From Salinimicrobium catena (GTDB lineage: Bacteria > Bacteroidota > Bacteroidia > Flavobacteriales > Flavobacteriaceae), in assembly GCF_900102915.1 (NCBI RefSeq), contig NZ_FNGG01000012.1:1-48725 (forward strand): a DNA stretch of 48,725 nucleotides, given 5' to 3'. The stretch's first letter is position 1. The number at the start of each line of letters is the position of its first letter. A program made the translations under genes and the position numbers. The notes below the pieces were generated by a model. The model saw only the letters and a program-made list of their open reading frames with translations, made no database searches and was not told the origin of the DNA. Of the stretch, positions 36,672-43,810 are shown piece by piece.

Positions 36672-37590
36672 AAAAGCCGGTAAGGGTGGTAAGCCTTTCC
36701 AAAGCGGCCATTCCCAAAGCCGAATTTCCTTTAGGGTTCAGCGGCGGACTCCAAACCGCAACGGCGTAGTGGTAGGGATTCACAGCAACAATGCCTCCGC
36801 CCACGCCACTTTTTCCGGGCAGGCCTACCTCAAAACTGAATTCCCCTGCCTCGTCGTAAAACCCGCAGGTCTGCATCAGGGCGTTGATACGTTTCACTTG
36901 CCTTCCCGTGAGGAACTCCCGGTCTGAATCCAGCACCGTTCCGTGGTTGGCAAAAATGATGAAAGCCTGTGCCAGTTCGCGGCAGGACATGGCGATGGAA
37001 CACTGGTGAAAATAAAAATCCAGCACCTTCTCCACATCGTTCTCGATGTTTCCGAAAGACTTCAGGTAGTTGACCATGGCATAATTGCGGTAACCTTCGG
37101 CCTGTTCAGAAGCCGCAACGGTGGTGTCAAAATCAATGCTCGAGTCGCCGGTGATCTCGTGCAGAAAAGCCAGCAATGCTGCTTTTGGATTGGTGAAGTA
37201 AGAGACCAGTACATCGGCCACGACCAGGGCGCCGGCGTTTATATAAGGATTCCGGGGAATACCTGAATCATTTTCCAGCTGCGAAAGTGAATTAAAAGGG
37301 TCACCTGAAGGTTCTACTCCCACGCGGTTCCACAAGTCATCGCCCACTACTTTCATAGCCAGGGCCAAAGTAAATACCTTGGAGATAGACTGAATAGAAA
37401 AACGTTCGTTGCTGTCCCCGAAATTGTAGTTGTTCCCTTCCAGGTCGTACAGGTGCATCCCGAACTTATCAGAAGGCACCTTGGCCAGTTCGGGAATATA
37501 GGAGGCCACCTTCCCGGAGGGATGTATATCGGCGAATTCCTGCTGTATCTGGTTCAGAACCTTCTGGTAATCTATGTTAGCTGAGGTCAT
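36661..37590 (-). CDS. glsA: Glutaminase A
   Basis: This 309-residue serine-dependent glutaminase deamidates glutamine to glutamate. The catalytic Ser-Ile-Ser-Lys motif is in 'FSIQSISKVFTLALAM'. Further landmarks are 'GVEPSGDPFNS', 'NPYINAGALVV', 'GFYDEAGEFSFEVGLPGKSGVGGGIVAV' and 'NPKGNSALG'. The length is normal for the GlsA family. Its ATG lies 14 bp inside the end of the upstream peptidase gene, so the pair is probably co-transcribed. It ends convergent to alkB with an 11-bp overlap. Confidence 0.97.
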   Translation of the reverse strand: MTSANIDYQKVLNQIQQEFADIHPSGKVASYIPELAKVPSDKFGMHLYDLEGNNYNFGDSNERFSIQSISKVFTLALAMKVVGDDLWNRVGVEPSGDPFNSLSQLENDSGIPRNPYINAGALVVADVLVSYFTNPKAALLAFLHEITGDSSIDFDTTVAASEQAEGYRNYAMVNYLKSFGNIENDVEKVLDFYFHQCSIAMSCRELAQAFIIFANHGTVLDSDREFLTGRQVKRINALMQTCGFYDEAGEFSFEVGLPGKSGVGGGIVAVNPYHYAVAVWSPPLNPKGNSALGMAALERLTTLTGFSIF

Positions 37591-38284
37591 TGAACAGGGT
37601 TTCAGGTTCTACCTCATAAGGTTCTTTTCCGGCCTTGAAAATGCGAGCAGAAAGTTCCCCTTTCAAAATGATGTTTTGATCCTTCACTTCCAGCCAGCTG
37701 CCTTCTCTTAAACCTACCACCGGCGGAGTATTGAACTGGTGGAATTCCTTGATGCGGGTTTCCCGGGTCTCGCCCTTGTGGGTGGAATTCGGGTCGGGAT
37801 CCAGGTAATGCGGATTGATATTGAAAGGCACGAAACCAAGGGTTTTAAAACTTGGCGGGTAGACTATAGGCATATCGTTGGTGGTCTTCATGGTGAGGCC
37901 GCCAATATTCGTGCCCGCGCTGGTGCCCAGGTAAGGAGTTCCTTTTTCTATCGCGTCTTTGAGCGGGGTGAGCAGGTTGTGGTAATACAATTGTTCCACC
38001 AGTAAAAAGGTATTCCCGCCGCCGGTAAAGATGCCTTCTGCGCCGGCGACAGCATCTGCCGCATTATCAAATTCATGGATGCCTTTTACGTTAAGCCCAA
38101 TTTTTTCAAAGGCTTTTTTTGCCAGTTGGGTGTATTCGTCATGAGAGATCCCGCCGGGCCGTGCGTAGGGAATGAACAGGATCTCGGTACAGCCTTTAAA
38201 ATGCTCTTTTAGGGTCGGCAATATATATTCAAGGTAATCCTGTCCGTGTAGGGTTGAGGTGCTCGCCAGGATGAGGTTTTTCAT
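37577..38284 (-). CDS. pepE: Peptidase E (alpha-aspartyl dipeptidase)
   Basis: This protein is 235 residues from the ATG at 38284 (MKNLILASTSTLHGQDYLEYIL). The open frame extends 33 codons upstream with no conserved-looking sequence. It belongs to family S51, which hydrolyses Asp-Xaa dipeptides. The catalytic Ser is in 'YLGTSAGTNIGG', followed by 'TTNDMPIV' and the His of 'NINPHYLD', matching the Salmonella enzyme. 'AEGIFTGGGNTFLLVEQL' is the nucleophile-proximal glycine loop. It is the first gene of a pair with glsA. Confidence 0.93.
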   Translation of the reverse strand: MKNLILASTSTLHGQDYLEYILPTLKEHFKGCTEILFIPYARPGGISHDEYTQLAKKAFEKIGLNVKGIHEFDNAADAVAGAEGIFTGGGNTFLLVEQLYYHNLLTPLKDAIEKGTPYLGTSAGTNIGGLTMKTTNDMPIVYPPSFKTLGFVPFNINPHYLDPDPNSTHKGETRETRIKEFHQFNTPPVVGLREGSWLEVKDQNIILKGELSARIFKAGKEPYEVEPETLFNDLS

Positions 38285-38427
38285 AGTCGGAGGTTTTTTG
38301 TAAAAGTAGGCATTTGAAGTGAAGAAGTAAAGTTGTGACGGAGTGATGTTGTGATCATGTGATGTGGTGATCCAGTAGTACAATATTCATCACCCCTTCA
38401 ATTCGTCATCTCATTACTGACTTATAA

Positions 38428-38772
38428 TTAATCTAAGGTTTTGATCAACTTTAGCAACATTCTTCTGATGTATATGACTTCTTCCTTTAAGGTGGGGGAT
38501 TCCTTTAGAAATTGCAGTCGGGTTGAGATCGTGAGAAGGGTTTCGATCTCTGCCAGTGAACCGAGTGAGATGTATAAAAAGCGACTGAACTCTTTACTGC
38601 CTTTTCTTGCGGCACCCTCAGCAATATTTGAAGGGACAGATACTGCTGCTCGTCTGAGCTGACTGGTGACTCCAAATTTCTCTTCGGATGGGAAGGTTTG
38701 GGTTAATTTGTAAATTTCTTCTACAAGGTCGAGGGATTTCTGATAAACGGTTAGATCTTGATGACTTTTCAT
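38428..38772 (-). CDS. Four-helix-bundle protein (S23/23S rRNA intervening-sequence family)
   Basis: This 114-residue protein matches the S23 family: 'DLTVYQKSLDLVEEIYKLTQTFPSEEKFGVTSQLRRAAVSVPSNIAEGAARKGSKEFSRFLYISLGSLAEIETLL'. The conserved core is 'QLRRAAVSVPSNIAEG'. The family was first seen in 23S rRNA intervening sequences, but here it stands alone between genes with no rRNA near. A paralogue sits at 42783-43139. The gene is flanked on both sides by CATCACTCC-type repeats, and its function is unknown. Confidence 0.93.
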   Translation of the reverse strand: MKSHQDLTVYQKSLDLVEEIYKLTQTFPSEEKFGVTSQLRRAAVSVPSNIAEGAARKGSKEFSRFLYISLGSLAEIETLLTISTRLQFLKESPTLKEEVIYIRRMLLKLIKTLD

Positions 38773-39090
38773 TTTGGTTGGTTTTTAGTTGTTTACATTA
38801 AAATACGGAAATATTTTTTCACGTGATTATTGGTGACCAAGTGATCATGTGATCCTTGATCACTCCATCACTTCGTTTCCCCATCATTCCATCACTCCAT
38901 CACTCCGTTTCTCCATCACTGCGTCACTCCATCAATGCGTCACTCCATCAATGCGTCACTCCATCACTGCGTCACTCCATCACTGCGTCACTCCATCACT
39001 CCGTCACTCCATCACTACTTTAACTAAAGTTTAGTCGGCATTTACATTTTTATAAACATTAGATTTTGTTTATTTAAGAAAAGCCGAGCT
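38773..39090. other. 318-bp spacer dominated by simple repeats
   Basis: This gap before the carboxypeptidase-regulatory-like gene contains CATCACTCC words from about 38858, the 16-bp tandem array at 38911-39018, and a short A/T-rich stretch just before the next ATG. I see no gene. The same words occur at 38330-38405 and 40405-40446. Confidence 0.8.
38911..39018. repeat. 16-bp tandem repeat CACTCCATCACTGCGT, about seven units
   Basis: Units start at 38925, 38941, 38957, 38973, 38989 and 39005, with a partial one before (38911). They differ only at a few positions (CACT/CAAT, GCGT/CCGT). There are no spacers, so this is a minisatellite and not a CRISPR. Confidence 0.93.
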
Positions 39091-39870
39091 ATGAAAACCT
39101 TAGCAACTATAAGCCTTTTGCTGTTTACCTGTCTTGGATTTTCCCAGCGGGTAGTGATCAACGGGGAAATAAAAGTGCCGGTGGGAGAGGACCCGCAGGG
39201 GATCTCTGTGGTAAACACCACCGCCATGCGCGCGACTATTTCCAATGAAGCGGGATTGTTCCAGATCACTGCTGCGGAAGGGGATACGCTGCAGTTTTCT
39301 GCCTTGCAGTTCCAGGATTTCTCGGTGATCGTAGATGAAGGGGTGATCAATACCCGGCGGCTGAATGTCTTTGTCTCTGAAGCGGTGACCGAGCTGCCCG
39401 AAGTGGTGGTTACCCCATATGACCTCTCCGGAAATGTGCGCGTGGACGTGCAGATCATTCCCACCGAAGAGCTTGACCTGCCCACGAAGTCGGCTGCGGA
39501 AGTGAATCCGTATGAATATGAATTTCGTCCGGATTCTCTGGTTTCTCCGCCCAACGCTGCCATGCGCAGCAGCATGATCTACAACGGAGCGAATTTCGCC
39601 AATATTTTCAGACATATCGTTTCTCCTCGCGGCGTGATCACCAATGTGGACCGGGATGAGAGGCTTGAGGAAAAACTACTGGAGCTTCGCAGCGACGATT
39701 TCTATGAAGAGCAGCTGAATATAGATGACGACCAGCTGAAAGAATTTATCTACTTTGCAGCCGATAATGGCCTCACAAAAGACATGCTGAAGCCGAAAAA
39801 CGAAATGCAGTTGATCGAATTCCTTGTGGCCCGCAGCGTGGAATTCAACCAGATGAAGGCGGGGGAGTAG
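39091..39870 (+). CDS. Secreted carboxypeptidase-regulatory-like domain protein
   Basis: This 259-residue protein has a signal peptide (MKTLATISLLLFTCLGFSQ). Residues about 22-105 are a CarboxypepD_reg-like beta-sandwich ('VINGEIKVPVGEDPQGISVVNTTAMRATISNEAGLFQITAAEGDTLQFSALQFQDFSVIVDE'), ending 'ELPEVVVTPYDLSG'. Such domains often precede TonB receptors, but here there is no barrel. The C-terminal half is acidic and helical (RLEEKLLELRSDDFYEEQLNIDDDQL). It is a paralogue of the gene at 47224-48012 with the same domain order. Function is unknown; probably periplasmic or outer-membrane associated. Confidence 0.87.
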   Translation: MKTLATISLLLFTCLGFSQRVVINGEIKVPVGEDPQGISVVNTTAMRATISNEAGLFQITAAEGDTLQFSALQFQDFSVIVDEGVINTRRLNVFVSEAVTELPEVVVTPYDLSGNVRVDVQIIPTEELDLPTKSAAEVNPYEYEFRPDSLVSPPNAAMRSSMIYNGANFANIFRHIVSPRGVITNVDRDERLEEKLLELRSDDFYEEQLNIDDDQLKEFIYFAADNGLTKDMLKPKNEMQLIEFLVARSVEFNQMKAGE

Positions 39871-40035
39871 TTGTTAGTTTCTTGTTTGTGGTTCATGGTT
39901 TGTTGTTCTTGAATTGTCATCTGTGGAGTCCTGAATACGGTTGACGGTCTTTAATGTGAAGTAGCTTCACAACACAAAACGGTAAACAGAAAACGCCAAA
40001 ATTAGAACTTTAAACTTGGAACATTAAACCTTTAT

Positions 40036-40090
40036 AGATCTCTCGTCGCTGCATTTCGCTCTCGTTCTATGCAGCTCTGTCGAGATGACA
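40036..40090 (+). repeat. Dispersed repeat element A, copy 1
   Basis: The copy begins AGATCTCTCGTCGCTGCA and ends CAGCTCTGTCGAGATGACA. The inner arms GCTGCAT / ATGCAGC pair perfectly, and the outer ends (ATCTC...CGAGAT) pair imperfectly, giving a long hairpin. Other copies are at 41901-41957, 47140-47194 and 48323-48374, all on the same strand. Confidence 0.8.
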
Positions 40091-40268
40091 AACGTCATTG
40101 TTGAACAGAGGGCAGAGGACTGTGGACGGGTTAATCGGGGAATGGTGATTAGGGATTGGATTATTTCGCTGTTGGCTGTTGGTTGTTGGCTGTGGGCTGT
40201 TGGCTGTTCAAAATTGGTTAATTGGAGATCGGTTAATTAGGGATTGGATTTTTTTTTTACCTGAAACA

Positions 40269-40345
40269 CTTTTTCGGCTCCCTTTAGGGCCGGGGCAAAT
40301 CGAAAAAGAGTAAGAACCGGAAAAATCTCTCGTTGTTGCAACTTG
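40269..40345 (+). repeat. Composite repeat: element B followed by a degenerate element A
   Basis: Element B (40269-40308) begins CTTTTTCGGCTCCC and ends CGAAAAAG, so its ends form an 8-bp inverted repeat around a GC-rich centre. It is preceded by GGGATTGGATTTTTTTTT and followed by ATCTCTCGTTGTTGCAAC, a diverged element A start. Confidence 0.75.
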
Positions 40346-40439
40346 GACCTTGCGTCCATCTAAACATTGAACGGTAAACCGCAAACGGCAAACAACGAAC
40401 AATAGGATCACAGCGTTACTCCATCACTCCATCACTCCG

Positions 40440-41708
40440 TCACTCCTTCCCAAAATACCCCTTCAACACCTGCCCAAACTCATAAATATCTTCAAACGAA
40501 CAATAAAAAGGTGCCGGCGCTAACCTTATCACATTAGGTTCCCGCCAGTCGGTAATTACGCCGTTTTTCATGAGATAGTTGAATAGATCTTTTCCCTGTC
40601 CGTGCAGGAAAACGGAAAGTTGAGTTCCCCTTTCTTTTGGGGTTATGATCTCGAAGTCCCCTCCTACTTCTTTCGCTACTTCCTGCAAGATGAACTCGAG
40701 GTAAGCCACGATCTTATCACGCTTTTGGATCAAGGCGGGCATTTCCACTTCCTCAAAAAGCTCCAAAGATGCCAGGTAAGGCGCCAGGGCCAGAATAGGA
40801 GCGTTACTTATTTGCCAGGCATGTGCGGTGGGCTCCGGTTGGAATTCGGGTTCCATCAAGAACCTTCTCTCTTTATTATGTCCCCACCAGCCTTCAAGCC
40901 GAGGGATGTCTTTTCTGTTGTGGTATTGCTCGTGGATAAAGCAGCCGGAGGCATTCCCCGGCCCGGAGTTCATGTATTTGTAACTGCACCAGGCGGCGAA
41001 ATCCACGCCCCAGTCGTGTAGTTTTAACTCAATATTTCCCGCAGCGTGTGCCAGGTCCCAACCCACAAAAGCACCGATTTCTTTACCGGCTTTTGTGATG
41101 GTCTTCATATCGAGCACCTGTCCGTTGTAGTAGTTTACGCCGCCCATTAAAACCAGGGCGCACTCCTCTCCTACTTCTTCAATCATCTGCAGGATATCTT
41201 CTGTCCTGAAATGATGCTCCCCTTCCCTTTTTTTCACCTCCACAATGACCTCTTTGGGATCCAACCCATGAAACCTCACCTGGCTCGCTATCATGTACTG
41301 GTCACTGGGAAATGCTTTTTCTTCCATGATGATCTTGAAACGCTTTGAAGTCGGTCTGTAAAAAGAAACCATGAGTAAATGTAAATTCACCGTCAGGGTG
41401 TTCATCACCGTTACTTCCTCCGGTTTCGCACCCACGATAGGCGCCAGCTTAGCCGAGAACCTCTCATGGTAATCCCACCAGGCTTTCTTCCCCTGGAAAT
41501 GTCCTTCCACCGCAAGCTCTGCCCAGTCGGTCATCACCTCATCCACATATTCCTTAGCTTTTTTAGGCTGCAGCCCCAGGGAATTCCCGGTGAAGTAGAT
41601 CACTTTTTTGCCGTTAACCTTTGGGAACAGAAATTCCTTTCGGTAGGATCTTAACGGGTCTTCTTTGTCTAGTTCTTGTGCGTATTGGAGGGTGTTTTGG
41701 AAGTTCAT
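40440..41708 (-). CDS. kynU: Kynureninase
   Basis: This 422-residue PLP enzyme cleaves kynurenine (or 3-hydroxykynurenine) to anthranilate (or 3-hydroxyanthranilate) and alanine in tryptophan breakdown. 'VIYFTGNSLGLQPKKA' near the start, 'GWDLAHAAGNIELKLHDW' and the PLP-lysine motif 'AAWCSYKYMNSGPG' are diagnostic. The C-terminal 'VITDWREPNVIRLAPAPFYCSFEDIYEF' also matches. No other kynurenine-pathway gene is in the window. Its stop codon lies inside a CATCACTCCGTCACTCC-type repeat. A TATTTTTG box sits 16 nt before the ATG. Confidence 0.97.
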   Translation of the reverse strand: MNFQNTLQYAQELDKEDPLRSYRKEFLFPKVNGKKVIYFTGNSLGLQPKKAKEYVDEVMTDWAELAVEGHFQGKKAWWDYHERFSAKLAPIVGAKPEEVTVMNTLTVNLHLLMVSFYRPTSKRFKIIMEEKAFPSDQYMIASQVRFHGLDPKEVIVEVKKREGEHHFRTEDILQMIEEVGEECALVLMGGVNYYNGQVLDMKTITKAGKEIGAFVGWDLAHAAGNIELKLHDWGVDFAAWCSYKYMNSGPGNASGCFIHEQYHNRKDIPRLEGWWGHNKERRFLMEPEFQPEPTAHAWQISNAPILALAPYLASLELFEEVEMPALIQKRDKIVAYLEFILQEVAKEVGGDFEIITPKERGTQLSVFLHGQGKDLFNYLMKNGVITDWREPNVIRLAPAPFYCSFEDIYEFGQVLKGYFGKE

Positions 41709-41724
41709 GCTGTGAAGTTTGGCT

Positions 41725-41732
41725 CAAAAATA
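41725..41732 (-). promoter_or_regulatory. TATTTTTG -7 box of kynU
   Basis: A perfect TAnnTTTG box on the minus strand lies 16 nt before the kynU ATG at 41708. The -33 element is weak. Confidence 0.5.
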
Positions 41733-41833
41733 AGAAAGTCGGTTGAAAGAGCCATTGGCTGTTGGCTTTTATGAGTGGACAGAGGACGGAGGACAGTGGA
41801 TCGGGGATTGGGGATTGGATTTTTTTTTGAATA

Positions 41834-41957
41834 CCTTTTCCGGCTCCTCCCGAAACGTCGGGATAGGGCAGTGCAAAACGAAAAAAGAGTAAATGACTGT
41901 GAGATCCCTCGTCGCTGCTTCTCCCTACCGGTCAAACCAGCTCTGTCGGGATGACAG
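41834..41957 (+). repeat. Composite repeat B-A, copy 2
   Basis: Element B (from CCTTTTCCGGCTCC to CGAAAAAAGAG) has a variant centre with its own CCCGA / TCGGG stem. It is joined to element A (41901-41957, GAGATCCCTCGTCGCTGC ... CTCTGTCGGGATGACA). The order and strand are the same as in the other copies. Confidence 0.8.
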
Positions 41958-42024
41958 ACAGATACCGAGAAGGACAAATTCGAAAAAAGAGTTTGGAATT
42001 TGGTGCTTGTAATTTAATAGTTAA

Positions 42025-42666
42025 CTATTTCCTCCTGGAAATAGTTAATCCGTCTCTAACCGGCAGCATTACCGTTTCCAGCCGGTCATCTTCTGCCAAT
42101 AGTTTATTGTACTCCAAAAGCGCTTTGGTGGATTCATCATCATCCTTCACCTGCTCCACCACTTTGCCACTCCACAGGACATTATCAGAAATAATGATCC
42201 CGCCGGGATTCAGCTTTTCCATTATCAATTCGAAATATTTCGGATAATTAGGTTTATCGGCGTCGATGAACACGAGATCGAACTTCTCCTTTAGCGAAGG
42301 GATGATCTCTGTGGCATCGCCCAGATGCTGTTTTATCTGCTCCCTGTATTCGGAAGCATCAAAATACTTCTTCTGAAGATCGAACAGCTCCTCGTTGATG
42401 TCAATGGTGTGCAGCACTCCGTCCGATTTCATTCCTTCCGCCAGACACAAAGCCGAATAGCCGGTATAGGTACCGATCTCCAAAATATGCTTCGGGTTCA
42501 CCATTTTCGACAACAGACTCAGTAGCCTTCCCTGGTAATGCCCGCTAAGCATTCGTGGCTGCAAAACCTTCTGATTTGTCTCCCGGTTCAGTTGTTGAAG
42601 CAGTTCGGGTTCTTTCGCGGAATGAGCCACTACGTAATCATCGATGTTTTGAGGGAGGAAATGCAT
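42025..42666 (-). CDS. O-methyltransferase (class I, caffeoyl-CoA/TrmR-like family)
   Basis: This 213-residue enzyme of the Methyltransf_3 family has SAM-binding motif I in 'ILEIGTYTGYSALCLAEGM'. The acidic loop is 'HTIDINEE' and the metal-binding region is 'DLVFIDADKPNYPKYFELIMEKLNPGGIIISDNVLWSGKV' (Asp and Asp-Asn). Bacterial members methylate small phenols or, as with Bacillus TrmR, a wobble uridine; the substrate here cannot be told. The start ATG lies near a GACGTGAGACTTTA direct repeat. Confidence 0.93.
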   Translation of the reverse strand: MHFLPQNIDDYVVAHSAKEPELLQQLNRETNQKVLQPRMLSGHYQGRLLSLLSKMVNPKHILEIGTYTGYSALCLAEGMKSDGVLHTIDINEELFDLQKKYFDASEYREQIKQHLGDATEIIPSLKEKFDLVFIDADKPNYPKYFELIMEKLNPGGIIISDNVLWSGKVVEQVKDDDESTKALLEYNKLLAEDDRLETVMLPVRDGLTISRRK

Positions 42667-42782
42667 TTTTTAGACGTGAGACTTTAGACGTGAGACTTTA
42701 GATTTTTGAGGGCTAAAATACTATTTTTATAGCTCTTGGCTGTTGGCCATTGGCTATTAGCCAATTTCTCTAGCCGTGTTTA
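42667..42782. repeat. Short direct repeats and TTGGCTGTTGGC words
   Basis: AGACGTGAGACTTT occurs twice in tandem right upstream of the O-methyltransferase ATG (about 42672-42702). It is followed by TTGGCTGTTGGCCATTGGCTATTAGCC at about 42736-42762, a self-similar word array also found at 40173-40208 and 41755-41770. Confidence 0.75.
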
Positions 42783-43139
42783 TTACCTGCCTTGCAATTT
42801 GCCATACAAGCTATTGAGGCTTCTCTGTATCACCTGCAACTCGTCCACCACCTTGTTTAGTTCTTCTTGCTTTAAATAACCAACCTCTTGACAAATAATG
42901 AGCAGCGTTTCAGTTTCAAATGCAGAACCCAAAGCTATTTCCACAAATCGGGCAAAATCTTTTTCTGAATGTCTGGAGCATCCTTCTGAAATATTGGAAG
43001 GAATTGAAACACTTGCCCGCCTGATCTGACTGATGATCCCGAATTTTTCGTAATCAGGCAAATGCTGTGTTAAAATATAAATGCCACCTGTGAAGGCAAT
43101 TCCTCTTTTCCATACATCATACTCTCTAAAGTTTCTCAT
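42783..43139 (-). CDS. Four-helix-bundle protein (S23 family), second copy
   Basis: This 118-residue paralogue of the protein at 38428-38772 shares the layout 'YDVWKRGIAFTGGIYILTQHLPDYEKFGIISQIRRASVSIPSNISEGCSRHSEKDFARFVEIALGSAFETETLL'. The conserved core is 'QIRRASVSIPSNISEG'. The two copies are clearly diverged, so they are not a recent duplication. It is free-standing between O-methyltransferase and tatA, with unknown function. Bacteroidota genomes often carry several free copies. Confidence 0.93.
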   Translation of the reverse strand: MRNFREYDVWKRGIAFTGGIYILTQHLPDYEKFGIISQIRRASVSIPSNISEGCSRHSEKDFARFVEIALGSAFETETLLIICQEVGYLKQEELNKVVDELQVIQRSLNSLYGKLQGR

Positions 43140-43259
43140 TACTTCTAATTTTACGATAATTAAGAAAGATAGAGAAATAATTCATTTGTCTAGTGAGAAA
43201 ACGAACTAAAGAAGGTGGAAAAAAGCTAAGAGCTAATAGCTAACAGCTAAAGGCCAACT

Positions 43260-43544
43260 CTAAAAACGACGTTTCACCGACCCCGTGATCTCCTCGATAT
43301 CTTCCTTTACCTGGTCGATCTCTTTCTTCACATCGTCGGTCATGCCCTGGGTGTCCATGCCGTGCTTTTCAGCGCTGCGCATCACTTCCCCTTTGATGTC
43401 GTTGGTAGCGTTCTTAATATGGCGCATACCCTGCCCCAATCCCTTGGCGATTTCGGGGATCTTATCGGCTCCGAATACCATCACCAGTATGAAAATGATG
43501 AAGGCGATCTCGGCTCCACTAATAAAAAGAGGCAGTGTGATCAT
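43260..43544 (-). CDS. tatA: Twin-arginine translocase TatA/TatE subunit
   Basis: This protein is 94 residues from the ATG at 43544 (MITLPLFISGAEIAFIIFILVMVFGADKIPEIAKGLGQGMRHIK). A TTG three codons upstream lies inside the promoter box and is rejected. One N-terminal membrane helix is followed by the hinge and amphipathic helix (FGADKIPEIAKGLG) and a charged C-terminal tail. TatA forms the pore for export of folded proteins. tatC is not in the window. The stop abuts an AGCTAATAGCTAACAGCT word repeat. Confidence 0.94.
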   Translation of the reverse strand: MITLPLFISGAEIAFIIFILVMVFGADKIPEIAKGLGQGMRHIKNATNDIKGEVMRSAEKHGMDTQGMTDDVKKEIDQVKEDIEEITGSVKRRF

Positions 43545-43550
43545 AGGCTG

Positions 43551-43558
43551 CAAATATA
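43551..43558 (-). promoter_or_regulatory. TATATTTG -7 box of tatA
   Basis: A perfect TAnnTTTG box on the minus strand ends 6 nt before the tatA ATG at 43544, giving a very short leader. The -33 element is a T-rich stretch only. Confidence 0.6.
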
Positions 43559-43600
43559 CTCACATTTCCAGTCATTAAAAAAGCCGACTTGTTAAAAAAC

Positions 43601-43652
43601 CACCCCGTCCTCCGGGCACCCTTCCTTAAAAGGAGGGGGCTATAACGGGGTG
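43601..43652. repeat. Nested palindromic repeat (CACCCCGT ... ACGGGGTG)
   Basis: The outer 8-bp perfect arms at 43601-43608 and 43645-43652 enclose an inner CCTT / AAGG stem with a run of G (AAAAGGAGGGGG). It belongs to the same CCCCTCCTT/AAGGAGGGG family as the element at 43751-43810. Confidence 0.75.
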
Positions 43653-43710
43653 CAAATACTGCTAATCTTCGTCACTAAAGGAGTACCATCTTCAAAAAAG
43701 CAGGACATAA

Positions 43711-43733
43711 AAAACCCTCCGAATGGAGGGTTT
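43711..43733 (-). terminator. Intrinsic terminator of the M1 aminopeptidase gene
   Basis: The 9-bp stem AAACCCTCC / GGAGGGTTT with a GAAT loop is followed on the minus strand by a T-run. It lies about 70 nt after the peptidase stop, beyond the palindromic repeat. Confidence 0.75.
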
Positions 43734-43750
43734 AATTTGTTATTTGAAGC

Positions 43751-43810
43751 TCCCCTCCTTCCCAAGGAGGGGAAAGTCTGCCGCAAGGCGGACAGGGGTG
43801 GTTTACCCCT
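43751..43810. repeat. Triple-hairpin repeat overlapping the M1 peptidase stop codon
   Basis: Three palindromes lie in a row: CCCCTCCTT-CCC-AAGGAGGGG (43752-43772, 9-bp perfect), GTCTGCC / GGCGGAC (43776-43793) and AGGGGT / ACCCCT (43794-43810). The last arm covers the final Gln-Gly codons and the TAA of the peptidase gene on the minus strand. Confidence 0.85.

Larger units (their letters stand above)
39871..40439. other. 569-bp repeat-rich spacer
   Basis: Between the carboxypeptidase-regulatory-like gene and kynU there is no gene. It holds, in order: TTGTTTGTGGTTCATGG-type words; an element A copy (40036-40090); GGGATTGG and GTTGGCTGT words (about 40130-40250); an element B copy with a degenerate A (40269-40345); AAACGGCAAAC words; and CATCACTCC words that run into the kynU stop codon. 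Confidence 0.8.
41709..42024. other. 316-bp repeat-rich spacer
   Basis: No gene is seen. It contains the kynU promoter box, a TTGGCTGTTGGC word (about 41755), a GGACAGAGGACGGAGGACAG word, GGGGATTGGGGATTGG with a T-run, and the composite element B-A at 41834-41957. Confidence 0.8.

Noticed and set aside
38428-38772. 23S rRNA intervening sequence
   Set aside because: The S23-type protein is present, but no 23S rRNA sequence surrounds it.
38911-39018. Possible CRISPR array
   Set aside because: The 16-bp units are directly adjacent with no unique spacers and no cas genes in the window.
38849-39034. A 61-residue open frame rich in SIT/SLRHSITAS repeats
   Set aside because: It is entirely the translation of the CATCACTCC/GCGT minisatellite; no start context and no protein-like composition.
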